Assembly (NCBI GenBank): GCA_023431185.1
Contig: JAEYXS010000026.1
Coordinates: 5,684-69,683, forward strand
Reading direction: 5' to 3'
Source of the DNA: Verrucomicrobiota bacterium
GTDB taxonomy: Bacteria > Verrucomicrobiota > Verrucomicrobiia > Limisphaerales > JAEYXS01
DNA: 64,000 nt
A model generated the notes under the pieces. The model saw only the letters and a program-made list of their open reading frames with translations. It was not told the DNA's origin and did not search any database. Positions 16,700-26,351 of this stretch are shown piece by piece. Each line of letters begins with the position of its first letter. Position 1 is the stretch's first letter. A program made the position numbers and the translations under genes.

Positions 16700-17920
16700 T
16701 CAAGTGCGATTTGTCTCCGCTGACTCGTTCCCCCGTCCGTGATACGCCACTAGAAAGTACACCAGCACCAGCCCGATCACTCCCGCCAGCACCCCCCAGA
16801 AGAGCGGCCAGTCCGTACCCGTCGGTTTGTCGCAGACATTGAACCACCAGCCGGTGCCGAGATAGCCAATGAGATTCCCCACGCCACCCATCATGAAGGC
16901 CATCAGCGCCTGGGCACGCGCTCGCCACGCCGGATCGACGCGTTCATCCAGATAGATCTGCGTGGTGATGAAGACGAGGGTAAAGGCAAAGCCATGCAGC
17001 GTGACCCCGGCCAGCAAGGTGGCCTTCGTATCCAGCGCACACAGGACGTAGCGGAACAGGCCGATGGCGAGCCCGGCGGCGAAGAGCCATTTTAGCCGGA
17101 ACGATGTCAGTAAATACGCCAGTCCCAGCATGGCGATGATCTCGGTGATCTGGCCCAGCGACATCCATGCACTCGTGTGTTGCAAGCCCAAGTCCCGCAT
17201 GTGTGAAGGTGAGTAGGGATAGAACGCCGCGAGCGGGATGCTGAACAACGCCGCCATGATGAACACGACGCGGTGATCGTGATTTTTCAACAACGTGAGG
17301 GCATCGAAGCCGAACCGTTCTTTCAAACTGATATGCCCGGTTGACTTCGGTGGTGGCACGGTGGGTAACATGTAGGTGAAGGCTGACACGAGCAGCCAGG
17401 CGATGGCACCGGCGAAACCAGAGATCACGGAGGCATCGGCATTCAGCCAGCTCACCACCCAGCATCCGGCCATCCACCCCAGTGTGGCGACAGCGCGCAC
17501 GGGGCCGAACTGGCGTTTGGAATTCTGCAGACGCGAGAGGACGATGGTGGTGGAGAGGCTCCAACCCGGCGAGGAACAGAGCGCGTGCACCTGGATGGTG
17601 GCGAGCACGATCCAGCGGTTCCAACCCAAATGGATCGCCGTGCTGGCGAGAGCCATCGCGACTGCGGTGGCGACCGCCAGCCAGCGCAAGACGACGACAG
17701 GTGAACCGCGCCGGTCGGCCATGGCGCCGAAGATGAGCGGCGAGATGAAAGCCGCGACCGCCGAGGTGGCAAAGGCGTATGCGCGGATGCTATGGAGCCC
17801 ATGGGCATCCAGCACCATGCCCAGGGGGACAAACCACATCCCCATGGCCATGGCGTTCAGGAAAAACAGGGCGGCGAGTTCCGCATACTCGGCCCATCCG
17901 TTAGCGCGTTGCACGCGCAT
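16700..17920 (-). CDS. MFS transporter, nucleoside:H+ symporter-like
   Basis: Protein of 406 residues with about twelve membrane segments. The motif FGAMADRRGSP matches the loop 2-3 signature of the major facilitator superfamily, and MGMWFVPLGMVLDAHGL with YPYSPSHMRDLGL suggests the NupG/XapB nucleoside symporter branch. It would import nucleosides with protons across the cytoplasmic membrane; the substrate is inferred only from family resemblance. It converges with msrB and stands alone. Confidence 0.8.
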   Translation of the reverse strand: MRVQRANGWAEYAELAALFFLNAMAMGMWFVPLGMVLDAHGLHSIRAYAFATSAVAAFISPLIFGAMADRRGSPVVVLRWLAVATAVAMALASTAIHLGWNRWIVLATIQVHALCSSPGWSLSTTIVLSRLQNSKRQFGPVRAVATLGWMAGCWVVSWLNADASVISGFAGAIAWLLVSAFTYMLPTVPPPKSTGHISLKERFGFDALTLLKNHDHRVVFIMAALFSIPLAAFYPYSPSHMRDLGLQHTSAWMSLGQITEIIAMLGLAYLLTSFRLKWLFAAGLAIGLFRYVLCALDTKATLLAGVTLHGFAFTLVFITTQIYLDERVDPAWRARAQALMAFMMGGVGNLIGYLGTGWWFNVCDKPTGTDWPLFWGVLAGVIGLVLVYFLVAYHGRGNESAETNRT

Positions 17921-17972
17921 AGGACACAGGGGCGGCGGAAAAATGCAAGCGTGCGGGCAGCGAGGGTCAGAC

Positions 17973-18006
17973 TAAAAAAAAGAACACCGGCCAGAACGGC
18001 CGGTGT
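17973..18006 (-). terminator. strong terminator of the triple-repeat protein gene
   Basis: Perfect nine-base stem: ACACCGGCC (17984-17992) and GGCCGGTGT (17998-18006) around loop AGAAC, flanked by a run of A on the plus strand (17973-17981). Read on the minus strand this is a hairpin followed by a T tract, 27 bases past the stop codon. Confidence 0.9.
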
Positions 18007-18032
18007 GTGGTGGGTTCTCGGGACAGAGAGGT

Positions 18033-18890
18033 CTATTGGCTCTGTTGCACCACGGCGTTTCTATTCGCGGCGGCCGTATGTGCGGCATCCAGTTCGATCC
18101 GGGCAGCGACCATCACGCCTTTCACTTCCTCGTAATCGATCGTCACCTTCTGGCCGATACGCAAATCTTTCAGTTTGCCGTTGGTCGCGCCGTTGAGGAC
18201 GATTTTGCAGCCTTCGCCCAGGTTGAATTTCCGGGTGTTGATGAGGCTCTTCACCTTGACCGTGTTGGACCCGGCGTCGATGGCTTCGACCGTGCCGGTG
18301 AAGGTCTCGGAGGTGTCCTCGACTTTTTGCGCGAGCCAGACGTCATCCTGCTTGGTGTAAGTGACGGTGACTTTCTGGCCGGGCTTGAGGTCGCCGAGTT
18401 TCGCCGTGTCGTTGTGGATGGTGAGCCGGGTGTTGTCGTTGACCTTGTACTTTTTCGCCATGCCCATGCGCTCCATGACAATCTCGTGGCTCGCGGGCGT
18501 GGCGGCCTTGATATAGCCCGTGTGCGTGTACCAACGCTGGGCGATGTGCGTGGCCACGAGGACGCCGTCCGTTTCCTGATAGCTCACGATCACTTCCATG
18601 TCCGGGGTGAGGTTTTCGAGGCTGGATTCCTTGTCCAGCCCGACGGCAAAGGTGCACTTCTCGGCGAGGTTGAAGGTTTTATCCATCAGAAATTTATCCA
18701 CCTTCACGATGCGTTCCTCGGCATCGACCACGCTGATGGTGCCGGTGAACTCCAATGCTTTGACGGCGGACTTGGCCGGGGCCGGGGTTGCTGTGGGGGA
18801 TCCGGCTTCCGCCATGACCAGACTGCTACCCGGCAACAGGGTGCAGGTGAGTCCGAGGATCATCAGTTTCTGTTTCAGATTCGCTTTCAT
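18033..18890 (-). CDS. secreted protein with three copies of a small beta domain
   Basis: Protein of 285 residues starting at the ATG that begins the signal peptide (MKANLKQKLMILGL, cleavage near residue 27). Three consecutive units of about 70 residues are visible at about 48-118, 122-192 and 196-268. Each starts with a FTGTI/YIKAA/FTGTV-like strand, has a KYKVND/KFNLGE centre, and ends with GQKVTVTYTKQDDVWLA or GQKVTIDYEEVKGVMVA. They resemble DUF5666-like small beta-barrels. Role unknown. A strong terminator follows. The 287 bases upstream hold no other gene. Confidence 0.75.
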   Translation of the reverse strand: MKANLKQKLMILGLTCTLLPGSSLVMAEAGSPTATPAPAKSAVKALEFTGTISVVDAEERIVKVDKFLMDKTFNLAEKCTFAVGLDKESSLENLTPDMEVIVSYQETDGVLVATHIAQRWYTHTGYIKAATPASHEIVMERMGMAKKYKVNDNTRLTIHNDTAKLGDLKPGQKVTVTYTKQDDVWLAQKVEDTSETFTGTVEAIDAGSNTVKVKSLINTRKFNLGEGCKIVLNGATNGKLKDLRIGQKVTIDYEEVKGVMVAARIELDAAHTAAANRNAVVQQSQ

Positions 18891-19177
18891 GACATTTGGC
18901 CTTTGTTTTGGTTCAGTTGGCATCCCGTACCGCTCATCACTTGGCGATAGCATGAGCAGGTGACGGCTTCGAGGAGGTCCGCCTGTCATGCAATCGAAAT
19001 GCAATCACCATTCTCTTTAGCATAAGGCGGGCCAAGTGGAAGCAGTCGCATCCTTCCCGGCAAAATGCTGTTTGCAGGTGGTTGGGGAAAAACGAGTTGC
19101 AAAGTTTCTTGGCGGATTTCCAGCAAAAAGGGGTGCTTGCCTTCAAGTTGGGCAAGACTTATGCTCATTAGAGTCCC

Positions 19178-19438
19178 ATGAACCCAGCTTCATACGCCAT
19201 CGGCCAAGCGGTCTTTATCCGGACCGATGTGCCTGATTACGTGGAGGAGACGGTTCCGTTCAAATCCCTCGATGAGATGGTGAAGGTGTGCATCGAACCC
19301 CGGGAGAACATGACGCTCGAGAAGATCGTGGTATTTAGTATGGTCAATAACGAAGCCACCGCGCTGACGCTCGGCTTTATCTCCGCCTCACGCGGGCAAA
19401 AACCCGGCGATGCTCAACCTAAAGAATACTGGCAGTAA
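19178..19438 (+). CDS. small conserved-looking protein, unknown
   Basis: Protein of 86 residues beginning MNPASYAIGQAVFIRTDVP. It has no signal or membrane segment and is acidic with mixed alpha/beta character. The reading frame ends 11 bases before the stop of the convergent pgl gene. Not recognised. Codon use matches neighbours and the frame has a plausible composition, so a real gene is likely. Confidence 0.6.
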   Translation: MNPASYAIGQAVFIRTDVPDYVEETVPFKSLDEMVKVCIEPRENMTLEKIVVFSMVNNEATALTLGFISASRGQKPGDAQPKEYWQ

Positions 19439-19449
19439 GCGCCTGATTT

Positions 19450-20163
19450 TCAGCCGATTACGATATCACTGAAGATCGTCGTTTGCGCCCTTTCAGCCAG
19501 CACCTGGCCCAGTGGTGTTTTATCCGGCCCGCTCAACGAATCTTTCAACGCCTGCTCCTTCGCCTTGCCTGAGGCCAGCACCCAAACTTCCTGTGCCGCG
19601 CTGAGCAAACCGTAGCCCATCGTCAAGCGTTGTGGCGGTGGTTTCGGCCCGATGACCGGGCGGAACCAAGCCGGATTCTCCGGATCCTTATCCCCCGGAA
19701 AAAGTGAAGCAACATGACCGTCTTCGCCCATGCCCAAGAACACCAGATCCAGTTGTGGCATGGTGTGCAGATTGCCAGATGCAATGCCCGCAAGCTCGCG
19801 AATTGCATGGTCCGCACCGGTAGCTGGATCTATCTCACCAATGAGACGATGGACCTGATTTGCGGGAATTCTCAATGGCTTGAGCAGCTCCGCCTCCGCG
19901 ATGCGAAAGTTACTATCCACATGATCCGGTGGCACGCACCGTTCGTCCGCCCAAAAGAAGTGGACATTGATGAACCACTCCAGATTCGCCTGGCCCTTCG
20001 CCGTCACCGCCGCGAAGAACTTCTGCGCCACGCGTCCACCGGAGAGCGCTACCAAGTATGGTTTCACGCGGTCCCGCCGCTTGGACAGAACCCTCAACCA
20101 TCGCTCCGCTGCTGCCGTCGCCAACGCCCCGTCGTCCGGGCACGTGATCAATTCGTACGCCAC
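19450..20163 (-). CDS. pgl: 6-phosphogluconolactonase
   Basis: Protein of 237 residues, GTG start. Family motifs: VALSGGRVAQKFF, the signature FFWADERCVPPDHVDSN, and the catalytic region LDLVFLGMGEDGHVASLFPG. It hydrolyses 6-phosphogluconolactone to 6-phosphogluconate, the second step of the oxidative pentose phosphate pathway. It lies eight bases after the stop of zwf, whose product makes its substrate, so the two are surely co-transcribed. Confidence 0.93.
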   Translation of the reverse strand: MAYELITCPDDGALATAAAERWLRVLSKRRDRVKPYLVALSGGRVAQKFFAAVTAKGQANLEWFINVHFFWADERCVPPDHVDSNFRIAEAELLKPLRIPANQVHRLIGEIDPATGADHAIRELAGIASGNLHTMPQLDLVFLGMGEDGHVASLFPGDKDPENPAWFRPVIGPKPPPQRLTMGYGLLSAAQEVWVLASGKAKEQALKDSLSGPDKTPLGQVLAERAQTTIFSDIVIG

Positions 20164-20171
20164 GATGTTGC

Positions 20172-21812
<1,641 letters not shown>

Positions 21813-21907
21813 TTACCCCCATTCTTTTCACGGTCGCCTTCCGCCCCCCACGCCGTCCCTTCCCGTTGGCACTTCGCATTTCATACCGCCCAACTTACTA
21901 CGGCCAC

Positions 21908-21926
21908 TAGGACAACCGCTGTCCTA
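21908..21926. repeat. GGACA-N5-TGTCC palindrome, copy 1
   Basis: Seven-base arms TAGGACA (21908-21914) and TGTCCTA (21920-21926) around ACCGC, followed by a C run and then A/T-rich DNA. Related copies are at 22272-22290, 22558-22584 and 51380-51398. Confidence 0.6.
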
Positions 21927-22050
21927 CCCCCCTGCCTCAAAAAAAATATTTCCAACACCTAACGAGCTGCAAAATAACGTGTTACAACAAAAACACCCGT
22001 TGCCACCCAAAAAATCTTCCGCCCACCAGCCAAAAACTGCCCCGCCCCTC

Positions 22051-22075
22051 GGGAGGGACCGCATGTTGCGGTCCC
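22051..22075. repeat. GGAG-type hairpin repeat
   Basis: GGGAG leads into a perfect nine-base stem: GGGACCGCA (22055-22063) and TGCGGTCCC (22067-22075), loop TGT. A related hairpin with the same GGGAGGGAC opening lies just after leuA (28021-28047). A GGAG or GTAG tetranucleotide before a hairpin is typical of REP sequences. Confidence 0.55.
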
Positions 22076-22109
22076 AAACCAAAATCCCCCCATTTCACTC
22101 GCCTTCCCA

Positions 22110-22145
22110 CCTCGACACTTGTGTACAAGTGCCGAGGTTTTCTAC
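22110..22145 (-). repeat. GTAG-headed palindromic repeat, copy 1
   Basis: On the minus strand: GTAG (22145-22142), four A, then a 28-base palindrome (22137-22110) with arms CCTCGGCACTTGT and ACAAGTGTCGAGG; one arm position is mismatched. Copies 2 and 3 are at 51091-51126 and 63689-63724. Confidence 0.8.
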
Positions 22146-22271
22146 CAAATCTCGCCTCCGACCGCCAAATCCCGCCTCCCGCGCCACGACCCGACATCAT
22201 GCCTGGATAGGCCGCCCACGCCACCCCCGCTTCTCCATTCCACTATCATGCCGCGACCTTACCCCACCTGC

Positions 22272-22290
22272 TATGACATCCGCTGTCATA
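22272..22290. repeat. TGACA-N5-TGTCA palindrome, copy 2
   Basis: Arms TATGACA (22272-22278) and TGTCATA (22284-22290) around TCCGC, followed by ACC-like and A/T-rich sequence. Same geometry as the copy at 21908-21926, with a compensating change in both arms (GG/CC to TG/CA). Confidence 0.55.
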
Positions 22291-22330
22291 CCTGAAAAAT
22301 AATTGAAAAATCTTTTCCCCATGGCTCTTG

Positions 22331-22446
22331 TAGTGCCAGTTTACCCCGGCAATTTGTCGGGGCGGCACGACTTGATGGTAGCCGTGGATGCAATCCACGG
22401 TCACCGTGTCCCATGATAACCGCGTCGCGTAGCGACGCCTGATCAT
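22331..22446. repeat. composite three-hairpin repeat element
   Basis: Three hairpins in 116 bases: 22344-22362 (CCCCGGCAA with TTGTCGGGG, one G-T pair), 22382-22400 (CCGTGGAT, GCA, ATCCACGG; preceded by GTAG), and 22422-22438 (GCGTCGC, GTA, GCGACGC). TGTAGTGCCAGTTTACC at the left and GTAGTGTAAAC at the right frame the unit. No coding potential is evident. Confidence 0.6.
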
Positions 22447-22557
22447 TTCGTAGTGTAAACGTCATTCTCCTCAGCGCTCTTCTCCATGTCCCCCGCATCT
22501 TAACTCCCTTTTTTTGTTCTTCATTCTCAATACTACCTCCCTGCGTTTTACCCCACC

Positions 22558-22584
22558 CCCCTGTGACTATGGATGTCACAGGGG
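22558..22584. repeat. TGAC-type palindrome, copy 3
   Basis: Ten-base perfect arms CCCCTGTGAC (22558-22567) and GTCACAGGGG (22575-22584) around TATGGAT, then TAAAATAATAAAA. Related in core and A/T tail to the two upstream palindromes, though with a longer stem. Confidence 0.55.
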
Positions 22585-22763
22585 TAAAATAATAAAACGT
22601 TTCCCGCCCTCCTTCCGAGTGGTCCGCGCATTCTGTGGTTTCTCTTTTTCTCTCCCATTCTTTTTTCTCCCCATCTGTGTATTTCCGTGTTCCATCCGTG
22701 GCTAAAAATCCTTCTCGATGTTCGATGTTTGCCTTTCTCCCCATTCCCTCTATCCTCCCCTCC

Positions 22764-24263
22764 ATGAAATCCCTGTCCCGCCTATCGCTGGCCTTGCTCG
22801 CCCTCTGCGCCTGCGCATTCAGCCTTTCCACGCCTGCCCAAGCAGCGGAAGCCAAGAAATACAACGTCCTCTTCTTCGCCGTCGATGACCTCCGCCCGGA
22901 GTTCGGCGCCTATGACAGCAAGATCGTGAAGAGCCCGAACCTTGATGCCCTCGCCGCCAAGGGCCTCACCTTCCAGCGCGCCTACTGCCAGCAGGCCGTC
23001 TGCTCGCCGTCCCGCTCCAGCATCCTTACCGGCACGCGACCCGACACCACCAAGGTCTGGGACCTCGAGACCCATTTCCGCAAAGCCCTCCCCGACACCA
23101 TCACCCTGCCGCAACATTTCAAGAACAACGGCTACTTCGTCCAAGGCATGGGCAAGCTCTACCACGGCGGCTTCGACGACCCGCAATCCTGGTCCACCCC
23201 GTGGACGAATCCGAAAGCCAAAGGCTACGCCTTGCAGGAAAATCTCGACATGGTCGCGCGCAAGGCCGAAGCCGCCAAGAAAGCGGGCAAGAAAGGGAAA
23301 GCTGCCAGCCGCTCCGCCCGTGGCCCTGCCATTGAAGCCGCCGATGTCCCGGACAACACCTTCCACGATGGCGCGCTCGCCGACATGGCCGTGGCCGCCT
23401 TGCGCGAATTGAAGGACAAGAAACAGCCTTTCTGGCTCGGCGTCGGCTTCATCCGTCCGCACCTCCCCTTCGTCGCCCCCAAGAAATATTGGGACCTGTA
23501 TGATCCCAAACAGATCGAGCTCGCCACCGTGAAGACCAAGCCCAAGGGCGCACCCGACTACGCCGTGCAACCCGGCGGCGAGATGCGCGCCTATGATGGC
23601 ATCCCGAACGGCAGCATCCCGGACGACATGGCGCGCCAGTTGAAGCACGGTTACTACGCCGCCATCAGCTACATGGATGCCCAGATGGGCAAGGTCGTCG
23701 CGGAACTCGAACGCCTCGGCCTGCGGGATGACACCATCATCATCCTCTGGGGCGACCACGGCTGGAAGCTCGGCGAATACGATGCCTGGTGCAAACACAG
23801 CAACGTGGAACTGGACACCCGCGTCCCCCTCATCATCTCCGTCCCCGGCCAGAAAACCGCCGGCCAAAAGACCAAGGCCCTCGTGGAATTCGTGGACGTC
23901 TATCCTTCCCTCGCCGAGCTCTGCGGCCTGCCCTTGCCCAAGCATCTCGAAGGCACCAGCTTCGCCCCGCTCGTCAAAGACCCGAACCAGAAATGGAAAC
24001 CCGCCGCCTTCAGCCAATATCCGCGCGCGGTATCCGGCCAGCAGCTCATGGGCTACTCCATGCGCACGGACCGCTACCGCTTCACCCGCTGGGTAGGCCG
24101 CCAGGATCACTCCAAACTCGATGCCGTGGAACTCTACGACCTTCAGACCGACCCGCTCGCCACCGTGAATATCGCCAATGAACCGAAAAACGCGAAGTTG
24201 GTGGAAGAACTCACCGAGCAATGGAAAAAAGGCTGGCAGGCCGCGCAGTTGAAGGGGAAGTGA
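22764..24263 (+). CDS. iduronate-2-sulfatase-like secreted sulfatase
   Basis: Protein of 499 residues from the ATG opening a signal peptide (MKSLSRLSLALLALCACAF, mature near Ala28). The frame is open further upstream through repeat DNA, which is rejected. Type I sulfatase motifs: metal-binding VDDLRPEFGAY, the formylglycine site CSPSR with Cys80 and SSILTGTRP after it, GMGKLYHGG, and WGDHGWKLGEYDAWCKHSN. The pattern QQAVCSPSR with DLRPE is that of iduronate-2-sulfatase-like enzymes, which remove 2-O-sulfate from glycosaminoglycans or algal glycans. Activity needs a formylglycine-generating enzyme, not encoded here. A Lys/Ala-rich insertion lies at about residues 170-190. Confidence 0.9.
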   Translation: MKSLSRLSLALLALCACAFSLSTPAQAAEAKKYNVLFFAVDDLRPEFGAYDSKIVKSPNLDALAAKGLTFQRAYCQQAVCSPSRSSILTGTRPDTTKVWDLETHFRKALPDTITLPQHFKNNGYFVQGMGKLYHGGFDDPQSWSTPWTNPKAKGYALQENLDMVARKAEAAKKAGKKGKAASRSARGPAIEAADVPDNTFHDGALADMAVAALRELKDKKQPFWLGVGFIRPHLPFVAPKKYWDLYDPKQIELATVKTKPKGAPDYAVQPGGEMRAYDGIPNGSIPDDMARQLKHGYYAAISYMDAQMGKVVAELERLGLRDDTIIILWGDHGWKLGEYDAWCKHSNVELDTRVPLIISVPGQKTAGQKTKALVEFVDVYPSLAELCGLPLPKHLEGTSFAPLVKDPNQKWKPAAFSQYPRAVSGQQLMGYSMRTDRYRFTRWVGRQDHSKLDAVELYDLQTDPLATVNIANEPKNAKLVEELTEQWKKGWQAAQLKGK

Positions 24264-24324
24264 ATCGCTGGGCCATTAGGCGCACACACGGACCGAAAAG
24301 TGCCACATGATGGGCCGGAATGCC

Positions 24325-24436
24325 TTTGGCCCAAAGGGCCAAGAGAGTCCAGCCTAGGGCAATGGCCGCACTCAAGCGGCTGTTGCCCTAGGTTTACCAA
24401 GTTCTAAATCCATGTGCCCTGAGGGGGCACCAGAAA
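24325..24436 (-). repeat. triple-hairpin repeat, copy A
   Basis: Three hairpins: 24325-24342 (TTGGCCC, AAA-type loop, GGGCCAA), 24353-24392 (CCTAGGGCAA with TTGCCCTAGG, plus an inner GGCCGC/GCGGC stem), and 24414-24430 (GTGCCC, TGAGG, GGGCAC). Read on the minus strand, order and spacing match copy B at 47804-47911, including CTGGA-TCT between hairpins 2 and 3. It starts 61 bases after the sulfatase stop and ends at the stop of the AIM24-like gene, so it may also end transcription. Confidence 0.65.
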
Positions 24437-24438
24437 CT

Positions 24439-25239
24439 TTACGAATTATCCCCATCCAGCAACCCGCCCAATCCGCCCAACATCGAGCCCTCACCCACGC
24501 CCCGGCCACCGGCGCGCGGAGCCGATGCGATGATCCGGTCCGCCAGCCGGCTGAACGGCAGCGATTGCATCCACACCCGGCCCGGTCCCCGCAAGGTCGC
24601 GAAGAACAGGCCTTCCCCGCCGAAGAACGCCGTTTTGATGCCGCCCACGAACTGGATGTCGAAATCCACCGTCGGCTGGAACGCCACCACGCAGCCCGTA
24701 TCCACCCGCAACGTCTCGCCCGGTGCCAGATCGCGCTGATGCAACGTGCCGCCCGCATGGATGAACGCCCACCCATCCCCCTGCAACCGCTGCATGATGA
24801 AGCCCTCGCCGCCGAAGAGACCCGTGCCGATCTTCTTGTTGAAGGCGATGCCCACACTCACCCCCTTCGCCGCGCACAGGAATGAATCCTTCTGGCTGAT
24901 AAGCTCCCCGCCCAACTCGCTCAGATGCACCGGGATGATCTTGCCCGGATACGGCGCGCCGAAGGCCATCTTCTTCTTGCCCATGCCTTGGTTGTAAAAA
25001 ACCGTCATGAACAGCGATTCCCCCGTGAGCAGCCGCTTCCCCGCACCCATCAGCGAGCCGAAGAACCCCTTGTTCTGCTGCGAGCCATCGCCAAAGACCG
25101 TCTCCATGGCGATGCCATCCTCCATGTACATCATGCCGCCCGCCTCGGCCACCACGGCCTCCTGCGGGTCCAGCTCCACCTCCACAAACTGCATGTCATC
25201 CCCGTAAATCCGGTAATCGATCTCGTGCATCGCATTCAT
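24439..25239 (-). CDS. AIM24 / TIGR00266 family protein
   Basis: Protein of 266 residues. The family core is clear: VEVELDPQEAVVAEAGGMMYME, TGESLFMTVFYNQG, KDSFLCAAKGVSVGIAF and PGETLRVDTGCVVAF (each a separate block). These are double-stranded beta-helix proteins of unknown biochemical role, widespread in bacteria. A Gly-rich tail (GSMLGGLGGLLDGD) ends the chain. No signal peptide; likely cytoplasmic. A triple-hairpin repeat abuts the stop codon. The 230 bases upstream hold nothing recognisable. Confidence 0.85.
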   Translation of the reverse strand: MNAMHEIDYRIYGDDMQFVEVELDPQEAVVAEAGGMMYMEDGIAMETVFGDGSQQNKGFFGSLMGAGKRLLTGESLFMTVFYNQGMGKKKMAFGAPYPGKIIPVHLSELGGELISQKDSFLCAAKGVSVGIAFNKKIGTGLFGGEGFIMQRLQGDGWAFIHAGGTLHQRDLAPGETLRVDTGCVVAFQPTVDFDIQFVGGIKTAFFGGEGLFFATLRGPGRVWMQSLPFSRLADRIIASAPRAGGRGVGEGSMLGGLGGLLDGDNS

Positions 25240-25469
25240 AATTCAAAAAATAGGTTGTTCAGCGCGTTATTGGACTACCGGCAAAGAAAAATGTTCACCA
25301 GTGGAAAGCCGCGGCCAGTTTATAATGTCCGTGACGGCGCCAAGCCACCCGGCGATTGCCGCCCACCCCATCTATTCAAAAAACGATTGGCCTTGCCTCT
25401 CAATTGTTCGATGCTGGCCGTGACGTGCTAAAGGCCGGATTGAACCGGCCTTGATCGTTTATCCACACC

Positions 25470-25922
25470 ATGAAGATCGATGGCATCAAAGGCTGTTACG
25501 AAAAGACCCGCGGCATTTTCTACTTCGCGCGCATGTGTTCAAAGATCCGGCTGCACGCCGCCGGCAAACTGCCGGCAGATTATTTCGACATGCTCGGCCA
25601 AGGCTTCGATGGCCGCACCTGCCGCTATCTGGAAGTCCGTTACGAGGATGTGAAGAGCCTCGTACTCGCCGGTAAGTCCGATGCCGAAGTGCTCGAATGG
25701 TGCGAAGCCAATGGCCGTCGCCTCACTGACGAGCAGATCCTCATCTACAACAGCTTCATGAGCAAACGCGGCTGGCGCGATGACGAGACGGACGGCTTCA
25801 TCCCCGACATGATCAAGCAATACGGCTTCCCGGATGACGGCAAGGTCATCACCGATTTCGACCTCATCGAGATGGACGAAGGCCGCTGGTATCAGGACCA
25901 GTGGCGTGATGCCTGGAAGTGA
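25470..25922 (+). CDS. DUF5069 domain protein
   Basis: Protein of 150 residues without signal or membrane segment. The sequence IKGCYEKTRGIFYFARM, followed by KIRLHAAGKLPADYFDMLG, DGRTCRYLEVRYEDV and FMSKRGWRDDETDGF, matches the DUF5069 family as remembered, common in Verrucomicrobia and Planctomycetes. Function unknown. The next gene, leuA, is separated by 430 bases that contain the leucine attenuator and some decayed intergenic word repeats (about 26006-26045). Confidence 0.75.
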   Translation: MKIDGIKGCYEKTRGIFYFARMCSKIRLHAAGKLPADYFDMLGQGFDGRTCRYLEVRYEDVKSLVLAGKSDAEVLEWCEANGRRLTDEQILIYNSFMSKRGWRDDETDGFIPDMIKQYGFPDDGKVITDFDLIEMDEGRWYQDQWRDAWK

Positions 25923-26132
25923 TTAGGCGCATCCCGCATGCGGAACGCAGCAACATCCGCCAGCCCCACCTGTTGAGTTCATCAAAGTCATCCGACCAGT
26001 TTCCCCATATCTGCGTCTATCCGCGTCCATCTGCGGTTAAATCCCTTCGTCTTCTCCTCCAAATCTGTTCATCTATGTCCATTTCACCCCGGCTGATGTC
26101 GGGGCTGCGGATAATCCCCCCTGAAAAACCGG

Positions 26133-26161
26133 TTGACGCTCCGCCCGTCCAAGGCTATCCC
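26133..26161 (+). promoter_or_regulatory. candidate leu promoter
   Basis: TTGACG (26133-26138), a 17-base spacer, and TATCCC (26156-26161). The -35 matches five of six consensus positions; the -10 is weak. Transcription would start about 26167-26169, at the leader peptide start codon itself, so the leader would be nearly leaderless. Confidence 0.4.
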
Positions 26162-26168
26162 TCTTAAC

Positions 26169-26243
26169 GTGAATTATTCACTAAACCTTCGACTGTCGTT
26201 GAACGCGCTGCTGCTTAGCCGCGCGGTGGTCGGGGTTTGGTAG
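26169..26243 (+). CDS. Leu-rich attenuator leader peptide
   Basis: Open frame of 24 codons from GTG 26169 to TAG 26241-26243. It reads MNYSLNLRLSLNALLLSRAV, then VGVW: seven leucines, three of them consecutive (CTG CTG CTT at 26208-26216), and three valines near the end. Position, length and composition are those of a leucine operon leader peptide, comparable in logic to enterobacterial LeuL. It lies 108 bases upstream of leuA and overlaps an RNA segment that can compete with the terminator stem. No ribosome binding site is visible; translation may start on a leaderless transcript. Confidence 0.75.
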   Translation: MNYSLNLRLSLNALLLSRAVVGVW

Positions 26244-26293
26244 AATCGCAACAAGATTTCGCCCCCACCGCCGCCTCGGCGGTGGGGGTTTTG
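26204..26293 (+). promoter_or_regulatory. leucine transcription attenuator
   Basis: The terminator stem is CCCCCACCGCCG (26262-26273) and CGGCGGTGGGGG (26277-26288), 12 perfect pairs, loop CCT, then TTTTG. An antiterminator strand, GCGGTGG (26223-26229) with CGGGG (26231-26235), is complementary to CCACCGC (26265-26271) and to the leading C run. A protector pairing CGCGC (26204-26208) with GCGCG (26221-26225) brackets the CTG CTG CTT codons. A ribosome stalled there for lack of charged tRNA-Leu would free the antiterminator and allow leuA transcription. All three pairings are read directly; the mechanism is inferred. Confidence 0.78.
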
Positions 26294-26351
26294 TATTTCC
26301 ACAGCCGGGATTGCGCGTGATGGGCGATAAGAAGAAGAAAGAAGTCAGAAC

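Larger units (their letters stand above)
21813..22763. other. gene-free, repeat-rich intergenic stretch
   Basis: About 950 bases between divergent zwf and the sulfatase gene without a credible gene. Plus-strand composition is strikingly C-rich. It holds at least six separate palindromic repeats, listed individually, and decayed word repeats at about 22673-22729 (the complement of CACGGATGGAACACGG-type words, then TCGATGTTCGATGTT). Possible small frames across it are interrupted by or built from the repeats. Confidence 0.8.

Noticed and set aside
21813..22763. Possible CRISPR array suggested by many short palindromes
   Set aside because: The palindromes are of different families and irregularly spaced, with no repeat-spacer periodicity and no cas genes.
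22286..22864. Minus-strand frame of 192 codons over the repeat cluster
   Set aside because: Translates the hairpin repeats and overlaps the sulfatase signal peptide.
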